Positions 20,366-28,448 of a stretch of 64,000 nucleotides of DNA are shown one piece after another (position 1 is the first letter of the stretch; every line of letters starts with the position of its first letter). A program made the position numbers and the translations under genes. The DNA comes from Duganella fentianensis (lineage in GTDB: Bacteria > Pseudomonadota > Gammaproteobacteria > Burkholderiales > Burkholderiaceae_D), in NCBI RefSeq assembly GCF_009857835.1, contig NZ_WWCL01000001.1, positions 124,001 to 188,000 of the forward strand. Direction: 5' to 3'. The notes beneath the pieces are model-generated. The model was not told where the DNA came from. It ran no database searches and worked only from the letters and a program-made list of their open reading frames with translations.

Positions 20366-21823
20366 ATGCAGCTCAACACCAACCTCTCCGCACTGAACAC
20401 GCAACGCAGCCTGAATGCTGCGGGTGAGGATATGCTTGTGCGTTACCAGAAGCTGGCCAGTGGTCAGCGCATCAACTCGGCGCGCGACGACGCCGCAGGA
20501 CAGGCCATAGGTGAGCGCATGACTTCGGGCGTGAATGGTCTGCGCCGCGCAAGGCAGAATATCAACGACGGCATTTCGCTGCTGCAGGTGGCCGATGGTG
20601 CGGCCGGACAGCTGCTCGACAATTTCCAGCGCATGCGCGAACTGGCCGTGCAGGCGGCCAATGACATCAATGCCACCGTCGACCGTCAGGCCATTCAGAC
20701 CGAAGTCAATGCGCTGGCCGTGTCCAATCGCGACATCGTGGCCAGTGCCCGCTATAACAATGCGGCCCTGCTGGACGGGACCTTCTCCACCCAGCTGCAG
20801 ATCGGTTCCGAAGCAGACCAGACGCTGCTGGTGGCCATCAGTGCGGCGCTGGTCAAGGATGGCTATAACCGTGGCCTGGTCGATATGGCGCAGCAGCAGG
20901 CCAGCGCCACCGGTAGCACCGTGGTGGGGGCGTTGCGCTATGGTGATCTGGTGATCAATAACTCGGTGGTGCAGGCTTCCGTGGCCGATGTGCGTGCCGG
21001 GCAGACGGCCGATAGCGCGTATGCAATTGCGGCCGCCATCAATAATTCGAATGTGGCCAACGTATCGGCCACGGCCAGCACCAGCATCAATGGCGTGGCC
21101 GGTAGTAGCGGCGCGCTGGCGGACGGCGATCTGGTCATCAACGGCGTCAATATCGGCGCCATCAGCGGCAGCAATGCCGCAGCGCGTGCCGCCAGTGCGG
21201 CGGGGGCCATCAGCGCCGCGGCGGGCAGCAGCGGCGTAAGTGCCAGCGCCGATGGCGCTACCCTGACGCTGACGGCAGCCGATGGACGCAACATCCTCAT
21301 CAGCGAAGCCAATGCCGGTACGGCAGCGTCGCTGGGGCTGTCGCTGGGCACCCAGCGCGGCAGCGTGACGGTGACGGAAGCGCCACGTGGCGGCCTGCAT
21401 GCGATGCGCATAGGCGGCACCAATCCTTCCGTGGCCGGCTTGAGCGCCGGCGTGCAGGCTTCGGTGCGGGTCGGGCCGGTGGACCTGCAGCCCAAGGATA
21501 GCTATATCGGCGGCGAGCCGCTGCAGGACATGCTGACGTTCAGCGGCGCCAGCGATGCCATGGACTATTTCGATGGCAAGATCGACGAGATCACTACTAT
21601 CCGTTCCCAGCTCGGTGCGCTGAGCAACCGCCTGAGCCAGGCGGCCGCGAATGCCGATAATGGCGCGAGCAATCTGGCGGCAGCGCGTTCGCGCATTGTC
21701 GATACGGACTATGCCAGCGAAACGGCGCAACTGACCCGTTCGCGCATCCTGCGCGCGGCCGGCACCTCCATGCTGGCGCAAGCCAACACCCAGCCGCGCC
21801 GCGCCCTGCAGCTACTGCGCTAG
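20366..21823 (+). CDS. Flagellin
   Basis: 485 residues. The conserved D0/D1 ends are clear: MQLNTNLSALNTQRSLNAA with NSARDDAAGQAIGERM at the N-terminus, and IDEITTIRSQLGALSNRL then TSMLAQANTQPRRALQLLR at the C-terminus. The exposed middle contains two related segments (GDLVINNSVVQASV near 193 and GDLVINGVNIGAIS near 255) that look like the flagellin_IN motif. The ending (QPRRALQLLR rather than the usual QxPxxVLxLLR) and the Ala/Ser-rich centre make it divergent. No cognate fliD/fliS is adjacent. The Shine-Dalgarno (AAGG) is unusually close to the ATG. Confidence 0.9.
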   Translation: MQLNTNLSALNTQRSLNAAGEDMLVRYQKLASGQRINSARDDAAGQAIGERMTSGVNGLRRARQNINDGISLLQVADGAAGQLLDNFQRMRELAVQAANDINATVDRQAIQTEVNALAVSNRDIVASARYNNAALLDGTFSTQLQIGSEADQTLLVAISAALVKDGYNRGLVDMAQQQASATGSTVVGALRYGDLVINNSVVQASVADVRAGQTADSAYAIAAAINNSNVANVSATASTSINGVAGSSGALADGDLVINGVNIGAISGSNAAARAASAAGAISAAAGSSGVSASADGATLTLTAADGRNILISEANAGTAASLGLSLGTQRGSVTVTEAPRGGLHAMRIGGTNPSVAGLSAGVQASVRVGPVDLQPKDSYIGGEPLQDMLTFSGASDAMDYFDGKIDEITTIRSQLGALSNRLSQAAANADNGASNLAAARSRIVDTDYASETAQLTRSRILRAAGTSMLAQANTQPRRALQLLR

Positions 21824-22114
21824 CAGCCGCTTCGCCCGAGCCTATGCCGTGCAAGTGCGCGCGGCCTACCCTGACGGGCTTACTTGCCCGCGTCGGGTTT
21901 GAACTTCGTATTCTGCATCAAGTTTTTGCCGGCCATGTGTTGCGGATATTTTTCCATTGCAGGGCCAATTGCACGGATGGCTGAATTGGTGCATTGCGGA
22001 TGCAGCGCTTGCGGTGCTGTGTGATTATTGGAGAGATTAATGCTGGTTTAAATCTATAAAATGCCGGGTGGAAATTTTGTTAAAAAGCAACCATTCAACC
22101 ACTCAGGAATCCAA
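21824..22114 (+). other. Intergenic stretch between flagellin and the lipoprotein operon
   Basis: About 290 bases without a supported gene. An imperfect stem (21869-21879 with 21885-21897, two-base bulge, then TTT) could terminate flagellin transcription. A -10-like TATAAA at 22055-22060 may start the lipoprotein operon, but I find no good -35. A short minus-strand open frame ending near 21875 has no convincing start or ribosome site. Confidence 0.4.
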
Positions 22115-22795
22115 ATGAAAAACTATCGTACCCTGCAAGTTCTGGCGGCGGCTGTCGTCGTTGCTTCGACGCTGGCTGGCTGCGCTACCGAGAGTTCGCA
22201 GGCGCTGACTGTGGCAACGGTAACCAGTGCTGCCAAGCCATACACCGGCCCGCGTTCGCTGATTGCAGTGGGGAAGTTTGATAACCGCTCGAGCTTTATG
22301 CGCGGCATTTTCTCGGACGGCGTAGATCGTCTGGGCAGCCAGGCCAAGACGGTATTGATATCGCATCTGCAGCAGACCAACCGCTTCAATGTGCTGGACC
22401 GCGACAATCTGGCGGAAATGAAGCAGGAAGCCGGTTACAAACAACAGTCGCAAGCCATCAAAGGCGCGGACTTCATCGTCACTGGCGACGTTACCGAATT
22501 CGGTCGTAAAGAAGTGGGCGATCATCAGTTGTTTGGCATTGCCGGTCGCGGAAAAACCCAGGTGGCTTATGCCAAGGTAACCTTGAACATCGTCAATATT
22601 GCGACCTCGGAAGTTGTGTATTCGAGCGCCGGTGCCGGTGAATACAGCCTGTCGAACCGCGAGGTGCTGGGTTTTGGCGGCACGGCCAGCTACGACGCTA
22701 CGCTCAATGGCAAAGTGCTGGATCTGGCAATCCGTGAAGCCGTGGACAAGCTGGTTGCCGGTGTTGATGCCGGTGCGCTGACCCTGCGCAAATAA
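22115..22795 (+). CDS. CsgG/HfaB-family lipoprotein
   Basis: 226-residue outer-membrane lipoprotein. The ATG at 22115 (MKNYRTLQVLAAAVVV) is supported by AGGA at 22104-22107. The signal peptide ends in a lipobox (TLAGCATE). The CsgG-like core is recognisable: SLIAVGKFDNRSSF, then LISHLQQTNRFNVLDRDNL and GADFIVTGDVTEFG. CsgG forms the curli secretion pore, but no csgA/B/E/F is here. The two small lipoproteins that follow (DUF4810, DUF799) form a known conserved trio in Gram-negatives whose job is not settled. Confidence 0.85.
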   Translation: MKNYRTLQVLAAAVVVASTLAGCATESSQALTVATVTSAAKPYTGPRSLIAVGKFDNRSSFMRGIFSDGVDRLGSQAKTVLISHLQQTNRFNVLDRDNLAEMKQEAGYKQQSQAIKGADFIVTGDVTEFGRKEVGDHQLFGIAGRGKTQVAYAKVTLNIVNIATSEVVYSSAGAGEYSLSNREVLGFGGTASYDATLNGKVLDLAIREAVDKLVAGVDAGALTLRK

Positions 22796-22806
22796 GGATG
22801 GCGGCC

Positions 22807-23178
22807 ATGCAAAAACAGTTAATGCGCCATTCTGGTTCGGCCCTGGTTTTCTGCGCAATTGCACTGCTTAGCGGCTGCGCAGCGGCGCCCAAGACTTTAT
22901 ATGGATGGGATGGTTACCAGCCGCAGGTCTATATGCATTTGAAAGGCGAGAGCCCCGACCAGCAGATTGCGGAACTGGAGAAATCGTTACAGACCCTGAG
23001 CGCAAAAGGCATGTCGGCACCGCCCGGATTCCATGCCCATCTCGGCATGCTGTACTCGATTACCGGCAAACCGGAACAGATGGTGAGCCAGTTCGAGGAT
23101 GAGAAAAAGCTGTTCCCGGAATCGGCCGCCTATATGGATCTGCTGCTTTCAAAAGCCAAAAAGGGTGAGAAATTATGA
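22807..23178 (+). CDS. DUF4810-family lipoprotein
   Basis: 123 residues from the ATG at 22807 (MQKQLMRHSG), which has AAGGA nine bases upstream; an ATG at 22798 abuts that site and is unlikely. Lipobox LLSGCAAAP, then the family's KTLYGWDGYQPQVYMHLKGE, and a helical tail with a TPR-like FHAHLGMLYSITGKPEQM. Member of the CsgG/DUF4810/DUF799 trio. Its stop overlaps the next start (ATGATG at 23175). Function unknown. Confidence 0.82.
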   Translation: MQKQLMRHSGSALVFCAIALLSGCAAAPKTLYGWDGYQPQVYMHLKGESPDQQIAELEKSLQTLSAKGMSAPPGFHAHLGMLYSITGKPEQMVSQFEDEKKLFPESAAYMDLLLSKAKKGEKL

Positions 23179-23843
23179 TGCAACGTATCTTGAAAATGAT
23201 GGCTTGCCTGGCTCCGGCTATGCTGGTGGTGGGTTGCGCCAGCAATAAGCCTGTGCCGTTTGATTACACTGCTTTCAAGGCCGCCAAGCCGCGCTCTATT
23301 CTGGTTCTGCCACCGCTGAATAATTCGCCGGAGGTCAATGCCAGCAGAAGCGTGTACGCCCAGGTTACCTACCCGCTGGCGGAAGCCGGCTACTACGTCA
23401 TGCCGGTCGCGCTGGTCGACGAGACCTTCAAGCAGAATGGCCTGACGGTTGCTACGGATATTCATGCACTGGCCCCTGCCAAGCTGAATGAAATCTTCGG
23501 TGCTGATGCGGCGATGTACATCGATATCAACAAGTATGGCGCGACTTATACGGTGCTCGATAGTGTGGTGGTGGTATCGGTGCAGGCTAAGCTGGTAGAC
23601 CTGAAGACGGGTACCGTATTGTGGACCGGTACGGCAAGCGCTTCGAATAACGAAGGCAATAACAACAGTGGCGGCGGTCTGATCGGCGCGCTGGTAGCGG
23701 CTGCGGTCAAGCAGGTGATCAATAGCACGACCGATCAGTCGCATCCGGTAGCGGGTGTGGCCAGTATGCGTCTGTTATCGGCCGGCAGTGCGAACGGCAT
23801 GCTGTACGGCCCCCGTTCGCCGCAGTATTCTATCCAGCACTAA
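23175..23843 (+). CDS. DUF799 (GNA1162-like) lipoprotein
   Basis: 222 residues. A signal peptide with lipobox (MLVVGCASN) is followed by KPRSILVLPPLNNSPEVNA, a strand-rich start shared with TolB/CsgG-type N-terminal domains, and VYAQVTYPLAEAGYYVMPVALVDE. Meningococcal GNA1162 is a structurally related surface-associated lipoprotein. A Gly/Asn-rich turn (NNEGNNNSGGG) precedes a short hydrophobic segment. Translationally coupled to the DUF4810 gene through a four-base overlap. Confidence 0.84.
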   Translation: MMQRILKMMACLAPAMLVVGCASNKPVPFDYTAFKAAKPRSILVLPPLNNSPEVNASRSVYAQVTYPLAEAGYYVMPVALVDETFKQNGLTVATDIHALAPAKLNEIFGADAAMYIDINKYGATYTVLDSVVVVSVQAKLVDLKTGTVLWTGTASASNNEGNNNSGGGLIGALVAAAVKQVINSTTDQSHPVAGVASMRLLSAGSANGMLYGPRSPQYSIQH

Positions 23844-23898
23844 ATCGGCAGTGCAGCTCTGCTCCACAAGGGCGGGGCTGCAATCTGCCCGGCCGAAG

Positions 23899-23928
23899 TT
23901 GTCAAGGCTGGCCAATCCCGCGTAAAAT
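23899..23928 (+). promoter_or_regulatory. Promoter of tRNA-Gly
   Basis: TTGTCA (23899-23904) and TAAAAT (23923-23928) with an 18-base spacer, ending 9 bases before the tRNA. Good sigma-70 match for a stable-RNA gene. Confidence 0.65.
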
Positions 23929-23937
23929 GTCGGGCAC

Positions 23938-24011
23938 GCGGGTGTAGTTCAATGGTAGAACGGCAGCTTCCCAAGCTTCATACGAGGGTTCGATTCCCTT
24001 CACCCGCTCCA
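23938..24011 (+). tRNA. tRNA-Gly (CCC anticodon)
   Basis: Complete cloverleaf with encoded CCA (24009-24011). Acceptor arms GCGGGTG and CACCCGC pair fully. D-arm GTTCAATGGTAGAAC, anticodon loop TTCCCAA giving anticodon CCC, T-arm loop TTCGATT. The anticodon stem GCAGC/GCTTC contains one C-U mismatch (second pair from the outside). Reads GGG codons. Confidence 0.97.
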
Positions 24012-24082
24012 GTCCCTCCTGCATCACTCTTCCCCTCACTTAGCCTTAACCTCAGCCCGGGCGTGCAGGATGCGTCATGCCC

Positions 24083-25666
24083 TCAGCGCTGCAGGAAATG
24101 CTCGATCAGCGCGCGGTGCGTGGGCAGATCGGCCAGCGCATGCTGCGATACCTGTTCGATCATGCGGAACTCTTCGCGCGCCTCGCTAGCGCGGGGCAGT
24201 GTGCGCGCGTTGGCATACAGCGCCGTCGGATACTCCATCCCGTACAGCACATACTGCCAGCTCGATGGCGGATACATCTCGTAATCGACCACGAAGTCCA
24301 TGCGGTGCGGTGCCCGTGTGCGCCACATGGCCAGCTTGTCGCGCAGGGTGGCGCGGATGCTGGCGGGATCCGCATTATCGATCCAGAACTGGCTGTCCCT
24401 GCGCTGGGTGAGGCAGTAATGCAGCTTGACGAAATCGGCGATGCGCTCGTAACGCGCCGTCATCATCTCGTTGTAGAGCCGCGCTGCGGCGGCCAGTTCG
24501 CCATCATGGGGGAACAGATAGCCGAGCAGATAGGCCGCCGTTTCGATCAGGCCTATGCCGGACGCTTCCAGCGGTTCGATAAACCCGCCCGACAGGCCGA
24601 CGGCCACGCAGTTGTGTACCCAGTGCTGTTTGCGGTAGCCGAGGTTGAGCGTGAGCTGGCGCGGTTCCAGCCCTTTGCTGGCGGGGCCGATGTAGTCGCG
24701 CAGGACCTGCTCGGCGCGTGCCGCATCGGTGTGCCGGCTCGAATACACATAGCCTATGCCGCGCCGCTGCTGCAGGCCGATATCCCAGCTCCATCCCGCT
24801 TCGTGCGCATTGGAGATGGTGTAGGAAGGGATGGGCGCGTCAGGCCGTTCGTAGGGCACTTGCATGGCCAGTGCGCGGTCGACAAACAGGGTATCGCTCA
24901 GGCTGTGGAATTGCGTGCCCATGGCAGCCCCTATCAGGCTGGCGCGGAAGCCTGTGCAGTCGACGTACAGGTCGGCCGTCAGGCGGCCTGCCTGCGGCGT
25001 ATGGAGGGCGGCGATGGCGCCATCGGCACCCAGCTCGACCTTTTCCACTGTCGCCGCGATGTGCTGCACGCCGAGCGAGCGGGCATGGGTGGCCAGCAGG
25101 GCGGCGAATTTGCCGGCATCGAAATGGTAGGCGTAGTTGAGCGGTCCCATGAAGTCGGCATCGGTGGTGCGCTTGGGGCCGTGGCAGGCATCGGCCACCC
25201 GCTTCTGCATGGTGGCCACGGCCGCAAAGCCTTTACCTGCGGGCGCCATGCCTTGCAGCCAGTAGGGCAGCAGCTCTGGTCCGCCGGGGCGCTGGCTGGG
25301 CAGGCTGAAGGGATGGAAGTAGTGATCGTTGCCGGCGCTGCCCGGTGCGCGCACCCAGTCGTTGAAGCGTATGCCCTGCTTGAAGGTGGCGTCGCACTCG
25401 CGCACGAAGCGTGCTTCGTCTATGCCGATGGCGGCCAGCGTGCCACGGATGGAAGGGAAGCTGCCTTCGCCCACGCCGATGATGCCGATGTCGGGCGATT
25501 CCACCACGGTGATGCGCACGCTCTGCTCATCGGCACCCGTGCCCAGGGTGCGCGCCAGAAAAGCGGCGGTGAGCCAGCCGGCACTGCCGCCGCCGACGAT
25601 GATGACCTGTTTGACAGGGCGGGGTGCGGCACTGTGTGCCGCTGCTGCAGGGCTGCTGATGGACAT
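24083..25666 (-). CDS. Flavin-dependent tryptophan halogenase-family protein
   Basis: 527 residues from the ATG at 25664-25666 (MSISSPAAAAHS), with GGAGACC upstream on the minus strand. N-terminal FAD site VIIVGGGSAGWLTAAFLA; the family's catalytic Lys fits TFKQGIRFNDW; the later EPLEASGIGLIE matches the EPLE-S/A-G segment that holds the catalytic Glu. The halogenase signature WxWxIP reads WSWDIG here, so its proline is missing. Known members chlorinate or brominate Trp, but many homologues sit beside TonB receptors in sugar loci, where the substrate is unknown. Divergent from such a receptor, with shared LacI-type operators. Confidence 0.85.
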   Translation of the reverse strand: MSISSPAAAAHSAAPRPVKQVIIVGGGSAGWLTAAFLARTLGTGADEQSVRITVVESPDIGIIGVGEGSFPSIRGTLAAIGIDEARFVRECDATFKQGIRFNDWVRAPGSAGNDHYFHPFSLPSQRPGGPELLPYWLQGMAPAGKGFAAVATMQKRVADACHGPKRTTDADFMGPLNYAYHFDAGKFAALLATHARSLGVQHIAATVEKVELGADGAIAALHTPQAGRLTADLYVDCTGFRASLIGAAMGTQFHSLSDTLFVDRALAMQVPYERPDAPIPSYTISNAHEAGWSWDIGLQQRRGIGYVYSSRHTDAARAEQVLRDYIGPASKGLEPRQLTLNLGYRKQHWVHNCVAVGLSGGFIEPLEASGIGLIETAAYLLGYLFPHDGELAAAARLYNEMMTARYERIADFVKLHYCLTQRRDSQFWIDNADPASIRATLRDKLAMWRTRAPHRMDFVVDYEMYPPSSWQYVLYGMEYPTALYANARTLPRASEAREEFRMIEQVSQHALADLPTHRALIEHFLQR

Positions 25667-25750
25667 GCTGGTCGGTCTCCGTGATGAGGGTGATTTCCGT
25701 GCCGGCGGCTGGGGCCATGTCGCGGAAACAACGCTTCGAGTTTTTTTTGT

Positions 25751-25780
25751 TTGACATCTGCGATTTGAATTATGTACCAT
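25751..25780 (+). promoter_or_regulatory. Candidate promoter of the TonB-dependent receptor
   Basis: Perfect TTGACA at 25751-25756, 18 bases, then TACCAT (25775-25780). The predicted transcription start falls inside operator 1. The -10 is weak, so the pair is a candidate only. Confidence 0.5.
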
Positions 25781-25796
25781 GAAAACGATTTCACAA
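25769..25796 (-). promoter_or_regulatory. Candidate divergent promoter of the halogenase gene
   Basis: On the minus strand TTGTGA (25796-25791) and CATAAT (25774-25769) are separated by 16 bases. Operator 1 occupies the spacer, so repressor binding would block this promoter as well as the divergent one. Confidence 0.5.
25780..25793. promoter_or_regulatory. LacI-type operator 1
   Basis: TGAAAACGATTTCA, one mismatch from the palindrome TGAAAACGTTTTCA. The central CG and A/T-rich arms are characteristic of LacI/GalR-family sites. Confidence 0.78.
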
Positions 25797-25800
25797 AGAC

Positions 25801-25814
25801 CGAAAACGGTTTCA
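25801..25814. promoter_or_regulatory. LacI-type operator 2
   Basis: CGAAAACGGTTTCA, two mismatches from the perfect site. Centre lies 21 bp from operator 1. Confidence 0.72.
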
Positions 25815-25821
25815 TCAAGTT

Positions 25822-25835
25822 TGAAAACGTTTTCA
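25822..25835. promoter_or_regulatory. LacI-type operator 3 (perfect palindrome)
   Basis: TGAAAACGTTTTCA, a perfect 14-bp palindrome. Centre lies 21 bp from operator 2. The identical sequence occurs upstream of the beta-glucosidase gene (34296-34309). Confidence 0.82.
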
Positions 25836-25907
25836 TACAACATGAGATCGTAATTTACGATAAATGTAGCGACGCCCCCGTAGCGTTTGCTACGACTAAG
25901 GAGACTT

Positions 25908-28322
25908 ATGAACGTCCACGTACCGCGCACCGGGAAGCGCCTGTCGTCCCCGATCCAGTTGGCCATCCTCGCTCTGATGGCTGGCTCCGCCCATGCAGCT
26001 GCCGACGTACCGGCTGCCGAGCAGGCTGTCGCTGACAAGAACAGCACGGCCATCACCGAGGTGTATGTCACTGCGACCAAGCGTTCCACCTCGCTGCAGA
26101 AAACCCCGGTCGCCGTGACCGCCATCAACGCCGCCGCGCTCGATGACAACCACGTGCAGACCCTGCAGGATGTGGTGAATCTGGTGCCGGGCTTCGCTGC
26201 CACCGGCCAGGGCGACCACGGTGTGATCACCATGACGCTGCGCGGTATCGGTAACGATAGCGCCAAGACCGAATATGCCGACCCTGAAGTGGCCACCTTC
26301 GTCGATGGTGTGTACTCGCCACGTCCGGAAGGCGCGACTGCGCTGCTGTTCGATCTGGAAGCGATCGAAGTGCTGCGCGGTCCGCAAGGTACGCTGTGGG
26401 GCCGTAACTCCACCGTCGGCGCCGTCAACATGCAGACTGTGAAGCCGGAAATCGGCAGCAAGGCCGGTAGCTTCGAAGCTGGCTACGGCAACTACGGCCG
26501 CCTCGGTGCGCGTGGCGCCGTCAACATTCCGATCAGCGATACGCTGGCCATGCGCGTGGCCGTGGTGCACGAACAGCACAACGGCTACGTGAGCTACCAG
26601 CGCGCACCGGACGTGCCGCTGGCGGCCCAGCATGCTGCTGCCGATCCCGTCATCGCGGCATGGAACAAAGCCCATCCGGGCAACCCGATCGGCTTCCAGC
26701 CTATCAACCCGAATATGTTCGTCAGCAATGGCCAGAAGTACAGCGCGCAGGATCAGAGCGCAGCCCGTCTGAGCGTACTGTGGCAGCCATCGGCCGACCT
26801 GAAATGGAACATCGCCTACGAACACTATATGGATCGCGGTACGCCGAGCATGAACCTGATGCAGACGCCGCGCGCCGGTCAGGATTTCTGGTCCGCGCTG
26901 ATCGATACCGCACCTAGCGTCGACCGTGATTCGCACTCGGTCCGCAGCCGCATCGACTACAACATCAACAAGGACATCAGCCTCGCCTACATCGCCGGCT
27001 ACTCGCGCTTCAACGGTTCCTCGACCTTCGATCAGGACGGCGGCGCCAATTTGCCGACCAGCTTCACCACGGGCGGCAACTTCCAGGCCAATAACACGGT
27101 CTGGTCCAAGTACAAGAACTACAGCCACGAAGTGGAAATCCAGTCGACCGGCAAGCGCGATGTGGACTGGCTGCTGGGTCTGTACTACGCGAATGAAGAC
27201 AACGGCATCCGCTTCGACATTCCTATCATGAACGGTACCGAGCAGGGCACCGTGGGCTGGCAGGGTTCCTTCATCCAGCCGAAAGAAACCGTGGATTCCA
27301 AAGCCGTGTTCGGTCAGGCCACGTGGAATGCCAGCGATGCGCTGCACATCACGGGCGGCCTGCGCTACACCTCGGACGAGCGCAAGAACATCGGCGGTAC
27401 CAACAATGGCTGGAGCGATCTGACTGCACCGCAAGTGCCGGTGAATCCATCCATGAACCCGCTGGCACCCGGCTCGGGCTTCTCGACCTACCAGCATAAC
27501 GATGCTACCTTCAACGACCACAAGCTGACCGGTCTGGTGCGCGTGGGCTACGACATCGACAAGAACAATATGATCTACGCCAGCGTATCGACCGGCTACA
27601 AGTCCGGTGGTCTGCAGGATGGCGGCAAACCATACGGTTCCGAAACCCTGACCAACTACGAGATCGGTTCCAAGAGCACCTTCCTCGGCGGTGCAGTACG
27701 CATGAATAACTCGGCCTACTACGAGAAATTCAAAGGCTTCCAGTTCAGTGCACCGGTTACCAATCCCGATGGTACGCGCGGTCTGGCGACCAGCAATGCG
27801 GAAGGCGCCAAAGTCTGGGGTCTGGAAACGGAGATCGCGGCCAAGATCACACCGGATGACCGCATCCAGCTGACGGCAGCCTACACCAACGCCACCCTCA
27901 AGCACCTGATCGGCGGTAGTAACGACTATGCGCTGCCAGCTTGCCCTGTGGCCGGCATCAGCACCTGCCTCGATGTGACGGGCAATACCATGCCGCACTC
28001 GCCGAAGTTTGCGGCGCAAGTGATGTACCAGCACCGTATCGCGCTGGCCGATGGCACGCTGACGCCGCGCATCAGCGCCCACTATGAAACCGCCAGCTGG
28101 CTGAGCGTGTTCAATCTGGGCGAGCCGGACAAGCAGAAATCGTACACCCGCACGGATCTGGGCCTGCGCTATGACGCCCATTCCAGCTGGTACTTCGATG
28201 CCTATGTGCGTAACGTAGAGGATGCCAAGATCAAGACCAGCGCCATGAACGCCAACGGTCCATGGCAGGCGCAATATCTGCCGCCGCGTACCTTCGGCAT
28301 CAACGTCGGCAAGACTTTCTAA
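25908..28322 (+). CDS. TonB-dependent outer-membrane receptor
   Basis: 804 residues from the ATG at 25908, with a strong AAGGAGA ribosome site. Signal peptide to about residue 28 (MAGSAHAA), a TonB-box-like EVYVTATKR, then the plug domain (TPVAVTAINAAAL, LRGIGNDSAKTEYADPEVATFVDGVY, LRGPQGTLWGRNSTVGAVNM) and a 22-strand barrel ending PRTFGINVGKTF, with the aromatic C-terminus that BAM recognises. The LacI-type operators upstream and the co-regulated beta-glucosidase suggest uptake of a beta-glucoside rather than a siderophore; that is inference. A terminator follows. Confidence 0.92.
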   Translation: MNVHVPRTGKRLSSPIQLAILALMAGSAHAAADVPAAEQAVADKNSTAITEVYVTATKRSTSLQKTPVAVTAINAAALDDNHVQTLQDVVNLVPGFAATGQGDHGVITMTLRGIGNDSAKTEYADPEVATFVDGVYSPRPEGATALLFDLEAIEVLRGPQGTLWGRNSTVGAVNMQTVKPEIGSKAGSFEAGYGNYGRLGARGAVNIPISDTLAMRVAVVHEQHNGYVSYQRAPDVPLAAQHAAADPVIAAWNKAHPGNPIGFQPINPNMFVSNGQKYSAQDQSAARLSVLWQPSADLKWNIAYEHYMDRGTPSMNLMQTPRAGQDFWSALIDTAPSVDRDSHSVRSRIDYNINKDISLAYIAGYSRFNGSSTFDQDGGANLPTSFTTGGNFQANNTVWSKYKNYSHEVEIQSTGKRDVDWLLGLYYANEDNGIRFDIPIMNGTEQGTVGWQGSFIQPKETVDSKAVFGQATWNASDALHITGGLRYTSDERKNIGGTNNGWSDLTAPQVPVNPSMNPLAPGSGFSTYQHNDATFNDHKLTGLVRVGYDIDKNNMIYASVSTGYKSGGLQDGGKPYGSETLTNYEIGSKSTFLGGAVRMNNSAYYEKFKGFQFSAPVTNPDGTRGLATSNAEGAKVWGLETEIAAKITPDDRIQLTAAYTNATLKHLIGGSNDYALPACPVAGISTCLDVTGNTMPHSPKFAAQVMYQHRIALADGTLTPRISAHYETASWLSVFNLGEPDKQKSYTRTDLGLRYDAHSSWYFDAYVRNVEDAKIKTSAMNANGPWQAQYLPPRTFGINVGKTF

Positions 28323-28345
28323 AGTAGTACTTCTCCCACTCGACA

Positions 28346-28375
28346 CCCCCGTGCTGCAAAGGCGGGGGTTTTTTT
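28346..28375 (+). terminator. Intrinsic terminator after the TonB-dependent receptor
   Basis: CCCCCG (28346-28351) pairs with CGGGGG (28363-28368), followed directly by seven Ts. Confidence 0.85.
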
Positions 28376-28448
28376 ATGGCGGGATCAGGTCGGGCATTGG
28401 TGCAGAGCTCGGCTGACTCTGCTTGAGGCATGCATGCGAGATGCGTAT

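Noticed and set aside
21875..22040. A short minus-strand frame after flagellin
   Set aside because: No convincing start or ribosome site and no recognisable protein; treated as intergenic.
23938..24011. tRNA-Gly as an integration site for a mobile element
   Set aside because: No integrase, no duplicated tRNA 3' end and no GC shift is visible just downstream.
24077..25684. A 535-codon frame antisense to the halogenase
   Set aside because: Opposite a gene with FAD and EPLE motifs; composition typical of an antisense shadow.
25740..25748. A nine-T run read as a terminator for the halogenase side
   Set aside because: No stem precedes it on either strand, and it lies next to promoter elements.
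25896..28346. An 816-codon frame antisense to the TonB receptor
   Set aside because: Low-complexity composition and no motif; the sense strand is a clear receptor with a ribosome site.
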